DNA of 64,000 nt from Perilla frutescens (GCA_026008535.1 BRKX01000007.1:6037001-6101000); one strand, 5' to 3'; positions 35,138 to 47,224 are shown, counted from the stretch's first letter. Numbers and translations: made by a program. Notes: a model not told the origin generated them from the sequence alone.

Positions 35138-35194
35138 ACTCACACACACATTGATAATTTGGCATATAAAGACTCCATTTATGTATGTGTTTTC
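35010..35194. repeat. Tandem duplication with CT microsatellite
   Basis: Two ~92-bp copies each consist of a CT tract, ACTCACACACACATTGATAA and GACTCCATTTATGTATGTGTTTT. The copies are virtually identical, suggesting a recent duplication. Confidence 0.85.
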
Positions 35195-35393
35195 CGCATA
35201 CATTTAAGGGCTTAATATATTTTGCAAGAAACATGTATATTTCATGACCAGTTTCTTGCTTTGATCATTACTCAGTAATTTAACAACATTTGTTGATTAA
35301 AAGTCATGTGATGAAAATTGTACCTAGCCTCAAATTATTCAATAAATTACCATAGAAAAAAATTATTCTCAAGCAGAAAAGTTAAACTTCTGG

Positions 35394-35731
35394 AGAATTT
35401 CACGGTTGGGGTTGCTAAACTGGTGAGGGACAATATCTCCTTCATCAGCACTCGCGTTGCTGGAACCTTGTAAGCACCTTAGCTAGCTAGATATACACAA
35501 GTCAATAAATTATATATGTACAATTAATCTTTTTCTGATCATATATGTTAATTCTGTGCATATATATATAATATATACAGAGCTTATCTATCTCCTGAAT
35601 ACGCCTACAGTGGGCATCGGAGTCAGAAATTAGACTTGTATAGCTTTGGAGTGCTGCTGCTGGAAATTGTACAGCAGTCGGCCAGTTCTCGAATACCACT
35701 TACAATACGGAGAGCAATTCTTGTAGAGAAG
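35394..35731 (+). pseudogene. Captured receptor-kinase fragment (activation segment)
   Basis: Two joined pieces, 35394-35469 and 35581-35731, with intact GT-AG borders (CCTT/GTAAG; TACAG/AGCTT; GAGAAG/GTAATT). They encode VAKLVRDNISFISTRVAGT, then YLSPEYAYSGHRSQKLDLYS and FGVLLLEI. These are kinase subdomains VII-IX of a plant receptor-like kinase. The DFG motif is degraded (TVG) and no other part of a kinase is adjacent. It is probably carried in by the Helitron. Confidence 0.7.
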
Positions 35732-36816
35732 GTAATTAAGACAGACTTTGTTAATTATGTTTGTCAACAAGTCTAGATCTTGAAAAAAGAAAAAGGTCAA
35801 TTAATGTATGTTATTGTTTTGAGTTTCGACAGTAAGTGTAACTAAACTGTGGCATGGCATGAGGAGAATTAGACTAAGATTTAAGATATTATTGTGCATT
35901 TACAAATACTGTTCTCTGCTTTATACTCTAATGTTAATACTGAGATGAGTTAATCTTTAACAAACTTCTGTAGAAATTTGATAGTTGCTCAAGCAGTCAA
36001 GATAACCAAGCAGAAGTAGACCTGCAATAGAAAATAATTAATAAACAAACTTCTGCAGAATTTGACAGTTGCTCATGCAGACAAGTTAACGAATTAAGGT
36101 TTGATTTCTACAATATTCTTGTTGCTAAAATAAAATAAATAAGAATAGATTGTTGTTCATTTACAAATATTGTTCTCTACTTCTATACTCCAATATGAAT
36201 ACTAAACCTGCAATAGAAAAAAATGGAGCGCTCAAGTTCACAAGATGTCTTTAATGCATGATAGTGTGATATTCTTGTTCAATTGTTGAGCCTGTAATTC
36301 ATAATAGAGCTAACTAACACAAGTATATGTAGTAAAAGCACATGGTGGGCTAGCAGCACATTAGCTTTTTACCTCTAGGATATTCAAATGTCATGTCAAG
36401 CAAGATAAAATTGTCTGCAAGACCTTGTACACCAGTTCCTATTATTAGACCTTTTTTTTTTGCTTAGAAAGTACTAATGTAGGTAATTTTTCACAAGAAC
36501 TAAGAGTTGCATATCAATGCTAAATTTTATCATCAGACAATTTAGATAACTATTTCAGGTAATTATTAATGTGGTGTTGAAACACTGCAAAAACCATGAT
36601 TCTTCACCTCGTGAAAGACAGAAATCATTAACATTAACACAAAAAGAAGAAAAAAAAACCAGCCAAAATTTTACAAACTGAAAGAAAGAGAAAGAAAGAA
36701 GAACTTACATCTGCCTATATTACAACAAAATGCATTGAACACAAGCATCACTTATAAAACAATAAAATACCATAATCAACTCTATTTATAAGTCGAAAAT
36801 TGGGATGCAAACCTAC

Positions 36817-37130
36817 TTATGCTTTGTGTGGCACACCCTTTGGCCTTGGCAACAACTTCAATGCATCCTGCATGGTAGGTCTATCAGCCGGCCTACTACT
36901 TGTACAGAGAAGAGCAACTTCAACAGCCGATTTCATATCCTCGTGCAATGAGGAGGAGCAAACAATGCCGTTGTCATCTCCAACTTGCCTTATCAGATCC
37001 TCCATTTGAAGGTTCTGTGTGATGACTGATGCATTTCTCACTCTGCCGTTTGTTAAGACCTCAAGAATGAGTTCTCCCAAGTTGTACACATCCGAATCAA
37101 GTTCGTCTCTTATTGATGTTCTGAAACCAC
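36817..37130 (-). pseudogene. Captured LRR-kinase C-lobe exon (PXY/TDR-like)
   Basis: A single minus-strand exon after a GGGACAG acceptor encodes about 104 residues: SDVYNLGELILEVLTNGRVR, SAVEVALLCTSSRPADRPTM and QDALKLLPRP, ending at a stop at 36817-36819. The DVY..GEL.LE..TNGR pattern and the DRP..DALKLL end resemble the last exon of PXY/TDR-type (subfamily XI) receptor kinases. Tyr-Asn-Leu replaces the usual Tyr-Ser-Phe/Tyr. The rest of the kinase is absent nearby. It is read oppositely to the Helitron. Confidence 0.65.
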
Positions 37131-37439
37131 CTGTCCCAACATTTTGATGATTTAGGAAAGATTCAAATAAAGTAATAACTAACAAGGATTTCAAAAAACT
37201 TCACAGATGCGTATGTGAAGCCAATATTAACTGATTGGGCAACCAACAAACTAAATTAAAACACACATCAACCATTTTGTCAAAGTCAAAATATCGATTT
37301 CTATACCCTATGGCCTATGCTGCCAACAAGCTTTGTTGGTTGAAACTCCATAGGCACACCCTAGAGAAATAAGGGAAATGCATAACAAGAGAAAAAAGTA
37401 TATCCAATAAAACTATTCATCCATATATGTCAATAATAA

Positions 37440-37600
37440 CCTTCTCATGTTAGTATTTACTTGCCATTTTTAGTATTTTCTCATGGACAATTATATGTTG
37501 CTCTTTCCCGGGGAACTTCAATGTCTACCACTAAAGTTTTGATTAAGCCAGAGAAAACCAATACAAGAGGAAAGACCTTAAGGAGAATATTGTGTACCCA
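37440..37600 (+). pseudogene. Helitron helicase (PIF1-type) C-terminal remnant
   Basis: The frame reads VSIYLPFLVFSHGQLYVALS then RGTSMSTTKVLI. The stretch SHGQLYVALSR is helicase motif VI of the PIF1-like helicase of plant Helitron Rep/Hel proteins. Only this motif region survives. The Rep nuclease HUH motif and helicase motifs I-V were not found. It is in the same orientation as the Helitron, which supports the assigned element ends. Confidence 0.75.
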
Positions 37601-37924
37601 CAAGTTTTTAGTGCAGGTAAACCTTTATTCAAATAATATTTTAAGATTTTATTAGTCATTGATAATAACCATTTTGTATGTTTATCAGACAGTGCTAGAC
37701 AGTGCTGAAGAGAACAGAGAAACTACTGATATTTTGTGATAATATTCTAGCAAATACATGCAAATCAAATATAAGGTAATAATATCATCTCTAAAAAAAA
37801 AACCTTTTTTGCTTTATCCGGTCCCATTTTATCCTATGTTGCTAAGATATGCACAACCCCAATAATGCATTGTTATGATAAACTTGTCTAATGTCTTGTT
37901 TACTCAAATTCAAGTCTACTAACC

Positions 37925-38976
37925 TGCATCTCCTTCAGGTCATATATTCCAACGTCAAGTGATCTAAGAGCAGATCCTCCTTCACCCGATGTGGCTCTCA
38001 AAATATTGAGCTTTGTGGAAGACAATTCATTTCTATTGACAAACTTGTGTTCTTAATTTACCTGCATTTGAAATGCACATATTTTGGTGTCATTCAAGGT
38101 TGACCTCCGTTACAATTATACATTCAACTTTAAGAATACATGAAGTTACACTCTATGACTGATAGTCTTTTAGCTCCGAGTTATGAAATAATTCTTCGAT
38201 GGGAGATTTTTGGATTATTGATCATTAATCCTGCATTATTCTTCTGAATAAATTATTCATTCAATAGCCCAAACTCTTTATGGTTTTGAATTTAAGAGTT
38301 TCTAAGTGCAATTTTTAATATGTGGCTTGATTGCTCTCACTATCCACTTCAAAATGAACGAATAAAGTATAGGTAAAAGTAGAAGTAAAAACTCACATCT
38401 GACACCAAAGAAAAGTTTAAAACTAAGCTATAACTGAATTTTCTATTATCAGTGCAAAATCGAAGTACCAATGGTTCTAAACAAGAAACCTATATGTGCT
38501 TCTTTTGACCATGACATCATCTGTGCGAAACCAATCTCACAACAGTAATAAAACTTATTAAAAGAGAACCTGCCTTATGTGCATTTTGAAGGACATTGCC
38601 CAATTTAACTAGCACACCAACAGAAGCACTCCTGTCTGCATTCTTGAATTTCAAGTTTTAAATCAATCATCTATTGAAACAAATTGTGCACCTGATCCAT
38701 GCCACACAAATTTTAATAGTTAAATACTATTTTAAAACTTTTATAAACGTCAAAAGGATTTCGTTGTAGTAACTTACTTGGACCATTTGATTGAAGCATT
38801 TTGTCGAACAGAGAAACCGCAGCAGAGAAATATTGAAAGCGCAGCAGAGAAATATTTGATTTTCTCCAAAAAAAAAACTTAAATCTACAGAAAATGTGCG
38901 CTAACGATACCACCATCGTGCTCACAAACACACTGCTAATTGATTGTGCTAGGCGCAAAGTATCTATTTTCTCCAT
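37925..38976 (-). pseudogene. Unidentified captured exons, minus strand
   Basis: Three minus-strand pieces look like exons with donor sites. 38976-38770 includes FDKMLQSNGPS and ends at GTAAGT. About 38640-38570 encodes KNADRSASVGVLVKLGNVLQ and ends at CAG/GTTCTC. About 38020-37927 encodes KLNILRATSGEGGSALRSLD and ends at CAG/GTTAG. They may come from one host gene, but I do not recognise the family. The order fits a single minus-strand transcript. Confidence 0.4.
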
Positions 38977-39019
38977 GGATGGATGAGTTGGGTTGATTTT
39001 TCATCAGATGATTGGTCGA

Positions 39020-39142
39020 CTTTCTCTTTTCATTTATCTATCCTCTTCCAATAACCATCATCCCCATTTTCTCCTTGATCTTTTCATTTATCTAACCTCT
39101 TCCAATAACCATCACCCTCACCCTCATTTTCTCCTTGATCGA
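39020..39142. repeat. Two-copy ~58-bp direct repeat
   Basis: CTTTTCATTTATCTATCCTC and the following TTCCAATAACCATCA and CCATTTTCTCCTTGATC recur immediately, with a small CACCCT insertion in the second copy. Confidence 0.7.
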
Positions 39143-40103
39143 TCGAAAAATTGAAAATGGATAAGAGTTATGATTAATTAAGCATACCTATTTTTTATTC
39201 TTTCTATTTATATTTTAATTTCATTTAATATATATAAATTATCTTATTTGTATAATAAAACAATATTCAATTTTGTAGTTCACCTATTTGAACGTATTAT
39301 AAAATAATCATTATTGATTTAAAATATATAAATTTTACATTTACCTAATGAGTTTATTTTTTTCACATTTTTCCTCTTATTTGACCATATTATTAGTAAA
39401 CTAAAATTAATATATAAACTCTAAAATGAAAACAAAATAGTAATTGAAAATAAACACAATAAATTTAAAAATCATTAAAATTAAAATTAAAGCATAAAAC
39501 TAAAATACATCCTATAATTAAAAAAATCTAAAAATTAAAAATAAACCTTAAAAGAAATTGACAAGAAAAATGAAAAGATTAAAAACTAATGAAAGCCTAG
39601 ATTATTAAAAAAATTAATATATACTATATATTAGTTATTAATTTAAAAAAAGTAATTATTCACGTTACATATTTCACATTCCTTATAAAAAAAAAGACAA
39701 CCCAGATATTGAAAAATAATGCAAATCAGTGATCTGTTTATTTTTAATTTTGGCTTTCCTTTTAAAAGAGTTGTGTATTTGTGTGTCCATGTATGTGAAT
39801 TTTATCAAGTAGGAAAAACTCTACACTATTAAAAAATCAAAACCAAACCAATGCTTTTCTTTCCTTAGATGTATATGTGTATCCATGTATATCAGTTTTA
39901 TAAAGTAGGAAATTCTAATTTGTCTATAAAAATAAAGTTAAAAAGTTTCAGTTCTTCAACTAAATTATTTGAACTTTTTGGAACTATGAAATTTAATTAT
40001 ACTATATTTTATTTTATTAATTTTACAAAATACTTTAATTATTCAGAGTTTTGCATGGTAATACTACAAGCGTATCTTCCATAATTAGCATTCATGCCAC
40101 ATA

Positions 40104-41443
40104 GTTATTTATGGGGTTAAGGGCCAAATAGGCCCCTGTACTTATTTGGGAAGAACAAATAGCCCCTCGAAGAACTATTTTTTGTCTCAATTGAGCCCCT
40201 GAACTTTTATTGAGGGCTCAATCAAGCCCTTCCATCACACTCTTCACTAACGGCTGTTAGTGAGGAATCAAAACGGCGTCGTTTTATACAAAATCAAAAG
40301 GACGTCGTTTTGATTCTGCCCAAAAAAATATATATATTTTTTAAATATCTCTCTCTCTCACACACACACTCACGCACACAGAGAAAGGAAAATGGGGTTG
40401 TCAATCGACAGCGCCGGCGCCGGAGAGAACACCGTCACCCACAAAGTCTTCCTTCTAACGACCCACAGCACCCCCCAGCCCAGCTCACCTCCCTAACCCC
40501 GACATCCCACCCACCTAATCGTCTGAATCGGACCACTCATCCCCATTAGATTCAACTCCCCTTTCCCGGTTATACAATCCCAAAACCTCCCCACAAATCG
40601 CCTCCTTCCAGCCTTCATCCTACCATCACAGCCCAGACTCCAAACAACCCAAAACCTCTAAACAATCCGCACGTTTAAATCAAGAAGAAGAGGGCGGAGC
40701 TTCAGAAAGGGAGGAAGAAGAGCAGGACGATGATACATTATCTGGAATAGTCTCGCCAGATCTACTATCGTCCAGCTCTTCTGCAGAGGAATCCAATGAA
40801 GATAGGCTCCCTCTTTCCTGAGCCTTACTTCAGAAATTTCAAATCTCACCACTGGGCTCCTCGAACATGAAAGCGGGGTCGCATATCTCCTCCCTTGATG
40901 CCATCCCCTCCCTTCTCACAACTCACACAGTAGCCTCGTCGGAATCTGCTGTCCAGCAACGCGTGAGCTTGAGTCTCACAACAACAAATCTGAATCTGCC
41001 CGCCGCAGACTGACCGACCCTCGCCGGTGCTCACAGGATGGATGAGGGTCCGAGTCGGGCACTGATTCCTCTCCAGAAAGCGGCACAGACCTTCCTGGCT
41101 CAAATCGAGGCATTACGAGGCTTCCATTCCCGGTCTGAATCGCCCGACTTCCGTCACCCGACGTCTAGCCCCTCATCGCCGTCGACTTGAGAGAGAGAGA
41201 GAGAGAGAGATTTAAAAAAATATTTAATTTTTTTATCTAGAATCAAAACGACGTCATTTTGTATAAAATGACGTCGTTTTCATTCCTCACTAACGGCCGT
41301 TAGTGAGAGGTGTAACGGAGGGGCTTGATTGAACCCTCAATAAAAGTTGAGGGGCTCAATCGAGACAAAAAATAGTTCGAGAGCCTATTTGTTTCCCTCA
41401 AATAAGTATAGGGACCTATTTAGCCCTTAACCCGTTATTTATG
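40104..41443. mobile_element. Pack-MULE-like element nested in the Helitron
   Basis: Long terminal inverted repeats of about 200 bp (40114-40317 and 41238-41433) begin GGGTTAAGGGCCAAATAGG and contain the ACGACGTCGTTTTG palindrome. A perfect 10-bp target duplication GTTATTTATG lies at 40104-40113 and 41434-41443 (9-10 bp is typical of Mutator-like elements). The ~900-bp interior is far richer in GC than its surroundings and includes a Ser/Glu-rich open stretch at 40590-40821 (plus strand; NQEEEGGASEREEEEQDDDT, SPDLLSSSSSAEESNEDRLP). Coding-like GC content between MULE ends suggests a captured host gene fragment. The source is not recognised and no transposase is present. Confidence 0.8.
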
Positions 41444-41759
41444 CGTGAGAATCTTCCTTATTACATTTTTTTCCCTAATATAATTATATCATTACCTCTA
41501 TAAATTATGGATTGCACTAAACTTTAAAAAAAAAAAAATCAACGCTTCATTGATACAAAGGTTGCCAAAAGTATTTTTGCAAAGTTGCTTCAGGTTATCA
41601 AAACGTCTCTCATGATTTAATTTTTTAATTTGTGTTTTGTACTCAGTTATGATTTTCCGTTAAATTAATTATTACATTAATAATTTCTTTTATTGTGTTC
41701 TAACATGGATGTTGTTTATTTTTAATTTCATTCTAAGTATTTTTTTTCTTTTTTTCTTT

Positions 41760-42840
41760 TCCTGCAGCATAATATTATACAATGTCAAGTGATTCAGAAC
41801 AAAGATTAGATACTTTAAAAATAGGTGACAAATCCTTCACAATGCGATTGAAGATTCTACAAATTGGCCATCAAGTAACTTCGGAAAGTATTTTAAGTAT
41901 CAAGGTTTGAAAATTGATCATGATGGACAATGAGGTAATTAATAATATTATTATTTACAATTTTAACATATTGAATTTAAAATTATAAAATCATCATTTC
42001 AATTATGTATTAATTACATGTTTATAATGTTTGAAGGGTGTTAAAATTGGAGTTACAATTTTTATTTTTAAGGATGATATACTTTGTTTTGTCAAGATAT
42101 TTGAGGCCAATAAAACATATTTAATCTCTAATGGAGAGGTGACAACAGTTGGTGCGATGTATTACGCTCATCATGAGAAAGAATTCATACTCAAAAACTA
42201 CAGTATTGTTAAAGAAGCATATGATATTATCCAAAGCAACATGCAATATAATTTTGTGGAGCTTAAAAGATAGAGAATGAAAACTTGAAAAAAATGAAGA
42301 GTTTGGTAAGTTCAAATACATGCATGTTTTTATTTCAATACCCGTATAATTTATTTTGTATATTAAATGGTTACATGTATAATATGCACGCCATGCACAT
42401 ATATGCATGGAGATTTGGTGAGAGTTCAACCAAGTAGAATGATTACAGTCAAAAGTACAGGTCTTCTAAAGCCTTTGAGAGAAATAACTATCATGAACAA
42501 AGAGTAAGTGTTCAGTACTTTTAATTAATCCATTATTCAACAATCAATTAATTATTTTTTTGTTTTAACAGATCTCAAGTTATACTCATATGTCTCTGGG
42601 AGATCTGGTAAAAAATGAGGGATATGAACTACAACAAATAGTAGCACAAAAACCCAGTATTGTCATCACAAATGTACACTGACTATTATTTTACACAAGT
42701 CTAGATACATGATAACCATAAATGTTATACAAGGCGATTACAATGCACGCATTACAATTTTTGATGAAGTTGCAGCTGTATACGTTGGATGCTATGTGCA
42801 TGAGTATCTTTCGTCAGTTAGTAAGGTAACTTATGATTAA
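41760..42840 (+). pseudogene. Decayed replication protein A (RPA1-like) gene
   Basis: Pieces in order: 41782-41910 (MSSDSEQRLDTLKIGDKSFT, then MRLKILQIGHQVTSES); 42036-42273 (GVKIGVTIFIFKDDILCFVK, TYLISNGEVTTVGAMYY), an OB-fold DNA-binding stretch; and 42650-42830 (HHKCTLTIILHKSRYMITIN, DYNARITIFDEVAAVYVG), similar to the Rep_fac-A_C zinc domain. Stops and shifts separate them. Plant Helitrons commonly carry an RPA-like gene near their 3' end, which fits its place here. It binds single-stranded DNA when intact. Confidence 0.65.
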
Positions 42841-43199
42841 AAATAATTATTCATATAACATGAGCTTCATTAAATTTTTAAATTTCAATTAATATTCTAC
42901 AATTCTAATAAAATAATTTCCTCAGGGCGAAAATGAATCTCCATATTATAGGGTCTGAGTTTGAAATCATCGACTGAAATGTGCTTTATTTTCACAATCA
43001 AGAAACCAATAGTAGATGAGAGGGGAAATCTAAATATTGTAGCCAATGTAATCGAACAATACAGTCGTTGGCCCAAATGAATGGAAGAAAAAATTCACTA
43101 CGTGATTCAGTTGAAGACTCAAACTCAAATCAAGAGGAACAAATGAAAGCCTCAACTCAAAGGCTCAAGCGAATGAAAGTGGGAGAAAAGAAATGTAGT

Positions 43200-43407
43200 C
43201 ATGGAGTTGCATTCTATTGAGGCGCAAGGAAATAAAAGAAAGAGAATTAAAAAGAAGAAAATTGAAGATTGCATTGATATTCCAAGTGATGATGATCAGT
43301 TATTAGCCAAGCTCATCTCTGAAACCAAAATAAAGAAGAAAAGTTCGCAACCCATAACAATCAAAAAAGAAAAAAATAGTCATAATATATATTTATATTT
43401 AAAGTAA
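43200..43407 (+). pseudogene. Lys-rich C-terminal remnant near the Helitron 3' end
   Basis: 68 residues, very Lys-rich (KRKRIKKKKIEDCIDIPSDD), following the RPA remnant on the same strand. It could be the C-terminal tail of the RPA-like protein. The composition alone does not prove it. Confidence 0.3.
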
Positions 43408-43639
43408 ATTAGATATCATTTATCAATAGTAGTACTATTTAAACATTTTCAATTTGCTAATTTATATGCAATGACTTTTATTTTTGCGTTTCACTTTATC
43501 TTTAGTAAAATTAATCTTTTATGGATTTTAAAGTATTAAATAATAGGCAACACGTGCAACGCACGTAATCTACACTAGTATATAAAAAGACACTTAAGGT
43601 ATTAGCTTAGTCGTGGTTAGACACACACACACACACACT

Positions 43640-44192
43640 TAAGGTATGAATCGGCTCATTCGCCCCCTTAAACTATTTTAAATGATCCAATCGGCCCCTT
43701 CTGTTGAAAAATATTAATTTTCCGTTAATAATTAAGGTTAATTAAATATGCAAATTTTGGTGATGCAATTGGAGGCTAAATTGTATCGTCTATAATTGTT
43801 TATTGAACAAATTGAAATTATAGTTTTATAGCCCACACTTTGGAATTTCAAATCCCTTATTCAATTTTGATATTTAACGTTGAATCAATATATAAATTTT
43901 CATTCTAAGTCATGAATATAAACCCTAGCCTCTGACATTTCTCCGTCCAATTACTCAATTATCCAACATCCAATTGACAAATTAATGTATCAAAGCATAT
44001 GGTGACAACTTTCCAACCATACCTAACATTGCACGATTTTATCGCATGAATCACTCGTAATTAGGTTGTAAAATTTTTGCATATTTAATTAACATTAATT
44101 AATTATTGATTGAAAATTAATATTTTCGATGGAAATATATATTTACACCATCTAAAATAGTTTAAGGACCGAATGAGCCGACTCAATACATA
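43640..44192. mobile_element. Foldback/MULE-like element with ~120-bp inverted ends
   Basis: The left end (GAATCGGCTCATTCG...CCTTAAACTATTTTA) pairs with the right end (AAAATAGTTTAAGGACCGAATGAGCCGA), and the paired region continues inward through AATATTAATTTTCCG / GAAAATTAATATT and ATTAAATATGCAAA / TTTGCATATTTAATT. It lies just outside the Helitron 3' end. The target duplication is not clear. The interior resembles 53220-53560. No gene. Confidence 0.65.
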
Positions 44193-44639
44193 TAGGCTTT
44201 GTTTACTTTGATGGATAAGGGTGGATTAATAAACTATCCTATGTTTATTTTGCATGATATTAAAATGGTGGATAACACAAGGCCCGTGATAAATGAGGTT
44301 TGCGTGCCTATTTGTGGATATGTATCTCAACTAAAGAGGTGGGATATGATTTATTCATCCTCTCATCCTCTAAACTATCTATCCACTCAATTGTAAATTC
44401 TTAAAGTAAACAAACCATAAGTGTGTTTTTTTACCTTTCCCTATACTATATTATGAAAATTAGACGCCATTCCTAAAATAAGTAACTCAGTACGAACAAA
44501 CACAGGTAGCCTGAGTGCATTAATTTCAAATGACGACTTTCTTCAAACACATAGAGTTCAACCATGGAGGCAACTCTCCTTATTTCCAAACACCAACAGG
44601 ATTTACAATTACCCACAAAATTAACATCAGTAAACCTAG

Positions 44640-45898
44640 CTAGGTAAAACGGAGAGGATATTTGGGTTTCCCTTCGGCGTCAAAAATCCCAAAATGCCTC
44701 TCCTCTTCATTGCCAGGCTTCTCGTTTTCATCAAACATAGCAAATATATATGTTTCAATAGGCCGCCCAGGCCTTCTCGGCGTTCCCTTCTTCACGATTC
44801 GCATCAAATTATTGTTGTACTTTCTCGCATTCTCAACCGTCGCCGGAGATTTATCACCGGCGCTTAATATTTGGCTACCGCTTTTCGACGACCAACCGGT
44901 CTCCGACGCCACCATGTCCGTGCCCGAGGATTGATCGCCCAAACTCTCCACCGCCCCCTCCGACGCGCCGACGAGCTTCTCGACCGCCGCGTCCATGGCG
45001 TCGTAGATCGCGTAGAAAAGATTGTCGTAGTAAACGCCGTCGGCGTTAACTCCGCTGTTGGGCTCCAGAAGAGCGTACGACAAGTTGATGTTCACCATGT
45101 CACCCATGTACGCGAAGTAAGGATACACGTTCACGAGCAACGGCGATCGCGTCTCCTTCAGGAATTCAAGAATCGGCTTTATGTACGGGACGGCGTCGCA
45201 CTTGAACTCGCCGTTTTTGGGCGGGTAAGAGTTCTCGATGAGATCCGTCTTCACTGAGGTGGAGACTCTGATCCGGTTTCCATGGCCCGCTTCACAGACA
45301 GCGTCGTATAAATTCTGCATCGCGGGAAGCACGAATGGGGCGAACTCAGAGTCGGCCTCGATTTCGTTTCCGACGGCGATGTGCCGGAAACTGACGTCGG
45401 GATAGCTGGTTATGTTGCCTTGGACCCAAGACCGCGCGTTGTCTAGGCAGTCGGCGAGGATGGGGAGATCGGCGTCGGGCACACCGAGCATGAGCTCGAT
45501 GCCGGAGCCGCAGAGAGCGTCGAGAGTAGGGGGGTGGGGGTCGTAGAGGCGCATTCGTTTGATGTTGTTTTGTTTGTATAGAGATATCACTTTTGATGGA
45601 GGAGGCAATTTTTTGCCTAGACGTCCGTTGCAGACTCCTACTTCACCAACTGCAAATTAAATAACATAAATTAATTAATGCATAAATTATGGGAATGTGC
45701 ATGTTGTGAATCATTGAGAAATTTAGGTGTTGATTAGGGTTAGTTAAATAGGTATAATGTGAAAGAAAAGTGTGTGTTTAATGGAAGGTGATGGAAAGCA
45801 AATTTTAATGATTAATAACCTGTGGAATCAAGAGAGATGATTAAGAGCAGCCCCACCATTAGAATTGCAGGCATCGTGTATTTTTGTGAAGTAAACAT
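44640..45898 (-). CDS. Glucan endo-1,3-beta-glucosidase (GH17)
   Basis: Two exons on the minus strand: 45898-45820 (79 nt) and 45649-44640, spliced CCACAG/GTTATT and TTTGCAG/TTGG, phase 1; total 362 residues. Exon 1 is a signal peptide (MPAILMVGLLLIISLDST; the ATG at 45898 gives 8 extra residues over that at 45874). The mature part starts about VGVCNGRLG. GH17 marks: the acid/base Glu in HIAVGNEI (about residue 122) and the nucleophile Glu in VASETGWSS (about 276), plus VYPYFAY and the C-terminal YIFAMFDENEKPG and HFGIF. It hydrolyses beta-1,3-glucan (callose or fungal wall) and would be secreted. No C-terminal X8 or GPI extension. A TATA-like TTATAAAAC lies about 50 bp upstream. GC-rich coding sequence in an AT-rich setting. 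Confidence 0.93.
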
Positions 45899-47189
45899 TT
45901 AGAAGGAAATGAGTTTACTAGATAGTTTCTCAATAGAAGCTCTGTTTTATAATGGTATGGAGATAACATAATGGGATAAGATATGATAGATATATAGGAT
46001 TGGGAGTGACGTAGCATGAGAATAAAACTTATGAATTCGAATTCCACGTACCCATGTAGGAACCAAGAGGGTCATGGGCTCCCTTCGAATTTTTTTAATT
46101 ATTTAATTTAAAATTTCAATAAGTTTAACGAATTTTAAATTGCATGCATCATTTGTATGGTTCTAAGTGTCATTATATTTTTTATTCTCATTCTTTAATA
46201 TTAACTTTATAACATACATTTTAAAACTAATTAAGATTTACTTATAACTTACACATATAACTCACTTTAAATTCAAACATAATTGGTTTCTTTCATATAT
46301 TTTTTAGTTCTATGCTTGTCTGTGTTTTTTTTTAATTATTCTAATTCTCAATTTGGGTCTTTTAAAACCTTTTTTTTTTTTTTTGCATTTATGCCTCTTT
46401 TTTGTACTAAATATGTTGAGTTATATGCTCTAATTACAAGAGCAACATTATGATATACAACCAATTTTAAATGCAAAATTTTTTATTTGGACAAGCAAAT
46501 TCAATTGTAAATTATAAAAAATCATGACGTACAATGATATAATTTTGTTGACCAATTCATTTCTGAATGTTGAAACATAATTCAAAAATATATTAACTTT
46601 AATCGTAATTATTATGTCTATCGATCAAAGGTGTGAAATATAGATAATCTATCGATATCGATCTTGAAAGATGAATCGTATCGATTCAATGCTTGAAATG
46701 TCTAAAACTATAGATTTAAAGCTCCATGATTTAACATCGTTAAAACTCCATCCAATAGAAGCTGACCGGCATGACTGTTAAATATTCATCACATCTTCAC
46801 ACATAATATTCTTTACAAATAAATTAAATATGAACTTGCACATTTACATTAATTAATTAATCAAACAAGAAAAAAAGTTCAATTTTTAATTATGAAATGT
46901 GCTTACTTCTATGGCATTTTCTTCTTCTTCTTTCATAATTCAAAATTGAAGTATTTTTCTGCTTAGTTCAATTAATTTTATAATTCAAAATTGAACTATT
47001 TTATGCTTAATTTAATTAATTAACGTAAAATATGTAAAAATTTGTGGTTAATTTAATTGTAAAGAATGTTATGTATGAAAAAAAATTGTTGAATGAAATT
47101 TTAAATCTTTCAAACATTGAATTAATAGAATCCATTTTTCAGGATCTATATCAATAGGCAATCATCTTTCATAATCATCCGTTAATTTA

Positions 47190-47224
<35 letters not shown>

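Larger units (their letters stand above)
34340..43578 (+). mobile_element. 9.2-kb Helitron with helicase and RPA remnants and captured exons
   Basis: The 5' end TCTACTACTATATAAAAAG (34340, after host A) and its first ~120 bp match the Helitron at 26580. The 3' end is CTACACTAG (to 43578, before host T), with a perfect 6-bp hairpin ACGTGC-AAC-GCACGT just upstream. Within it lie a fragment of the Helitron helicase (37440-37600), a decayed RPA-like gene near the 3' end (41760-42840), kinase exons on both strands, other spliced fragments, and a nested MULE. It cannot be autonomous now. A boundary pairing across two different elements is possible but less likely, given the shared termini and the Helitron genes inside. 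Confidence 0.7.

Noticed and set aside
34667..35154. Small frames at the start of the large Helitron
   Set aside because: They run through CT/CA microsatellites and show no exon borders or motif.
44662..45257. Plus-strand frames opposite the glucanase gene
   Set aside because: Mirror frames of a GC-rich coding exon; the minus-strand frame has the GH17 motifs.
46000..46095. SINE near 46033
   Set aside because: Only a B-box-like GAATTCGAATTCC is visible; the A-box spacing is too short and there is no tail or duplication.
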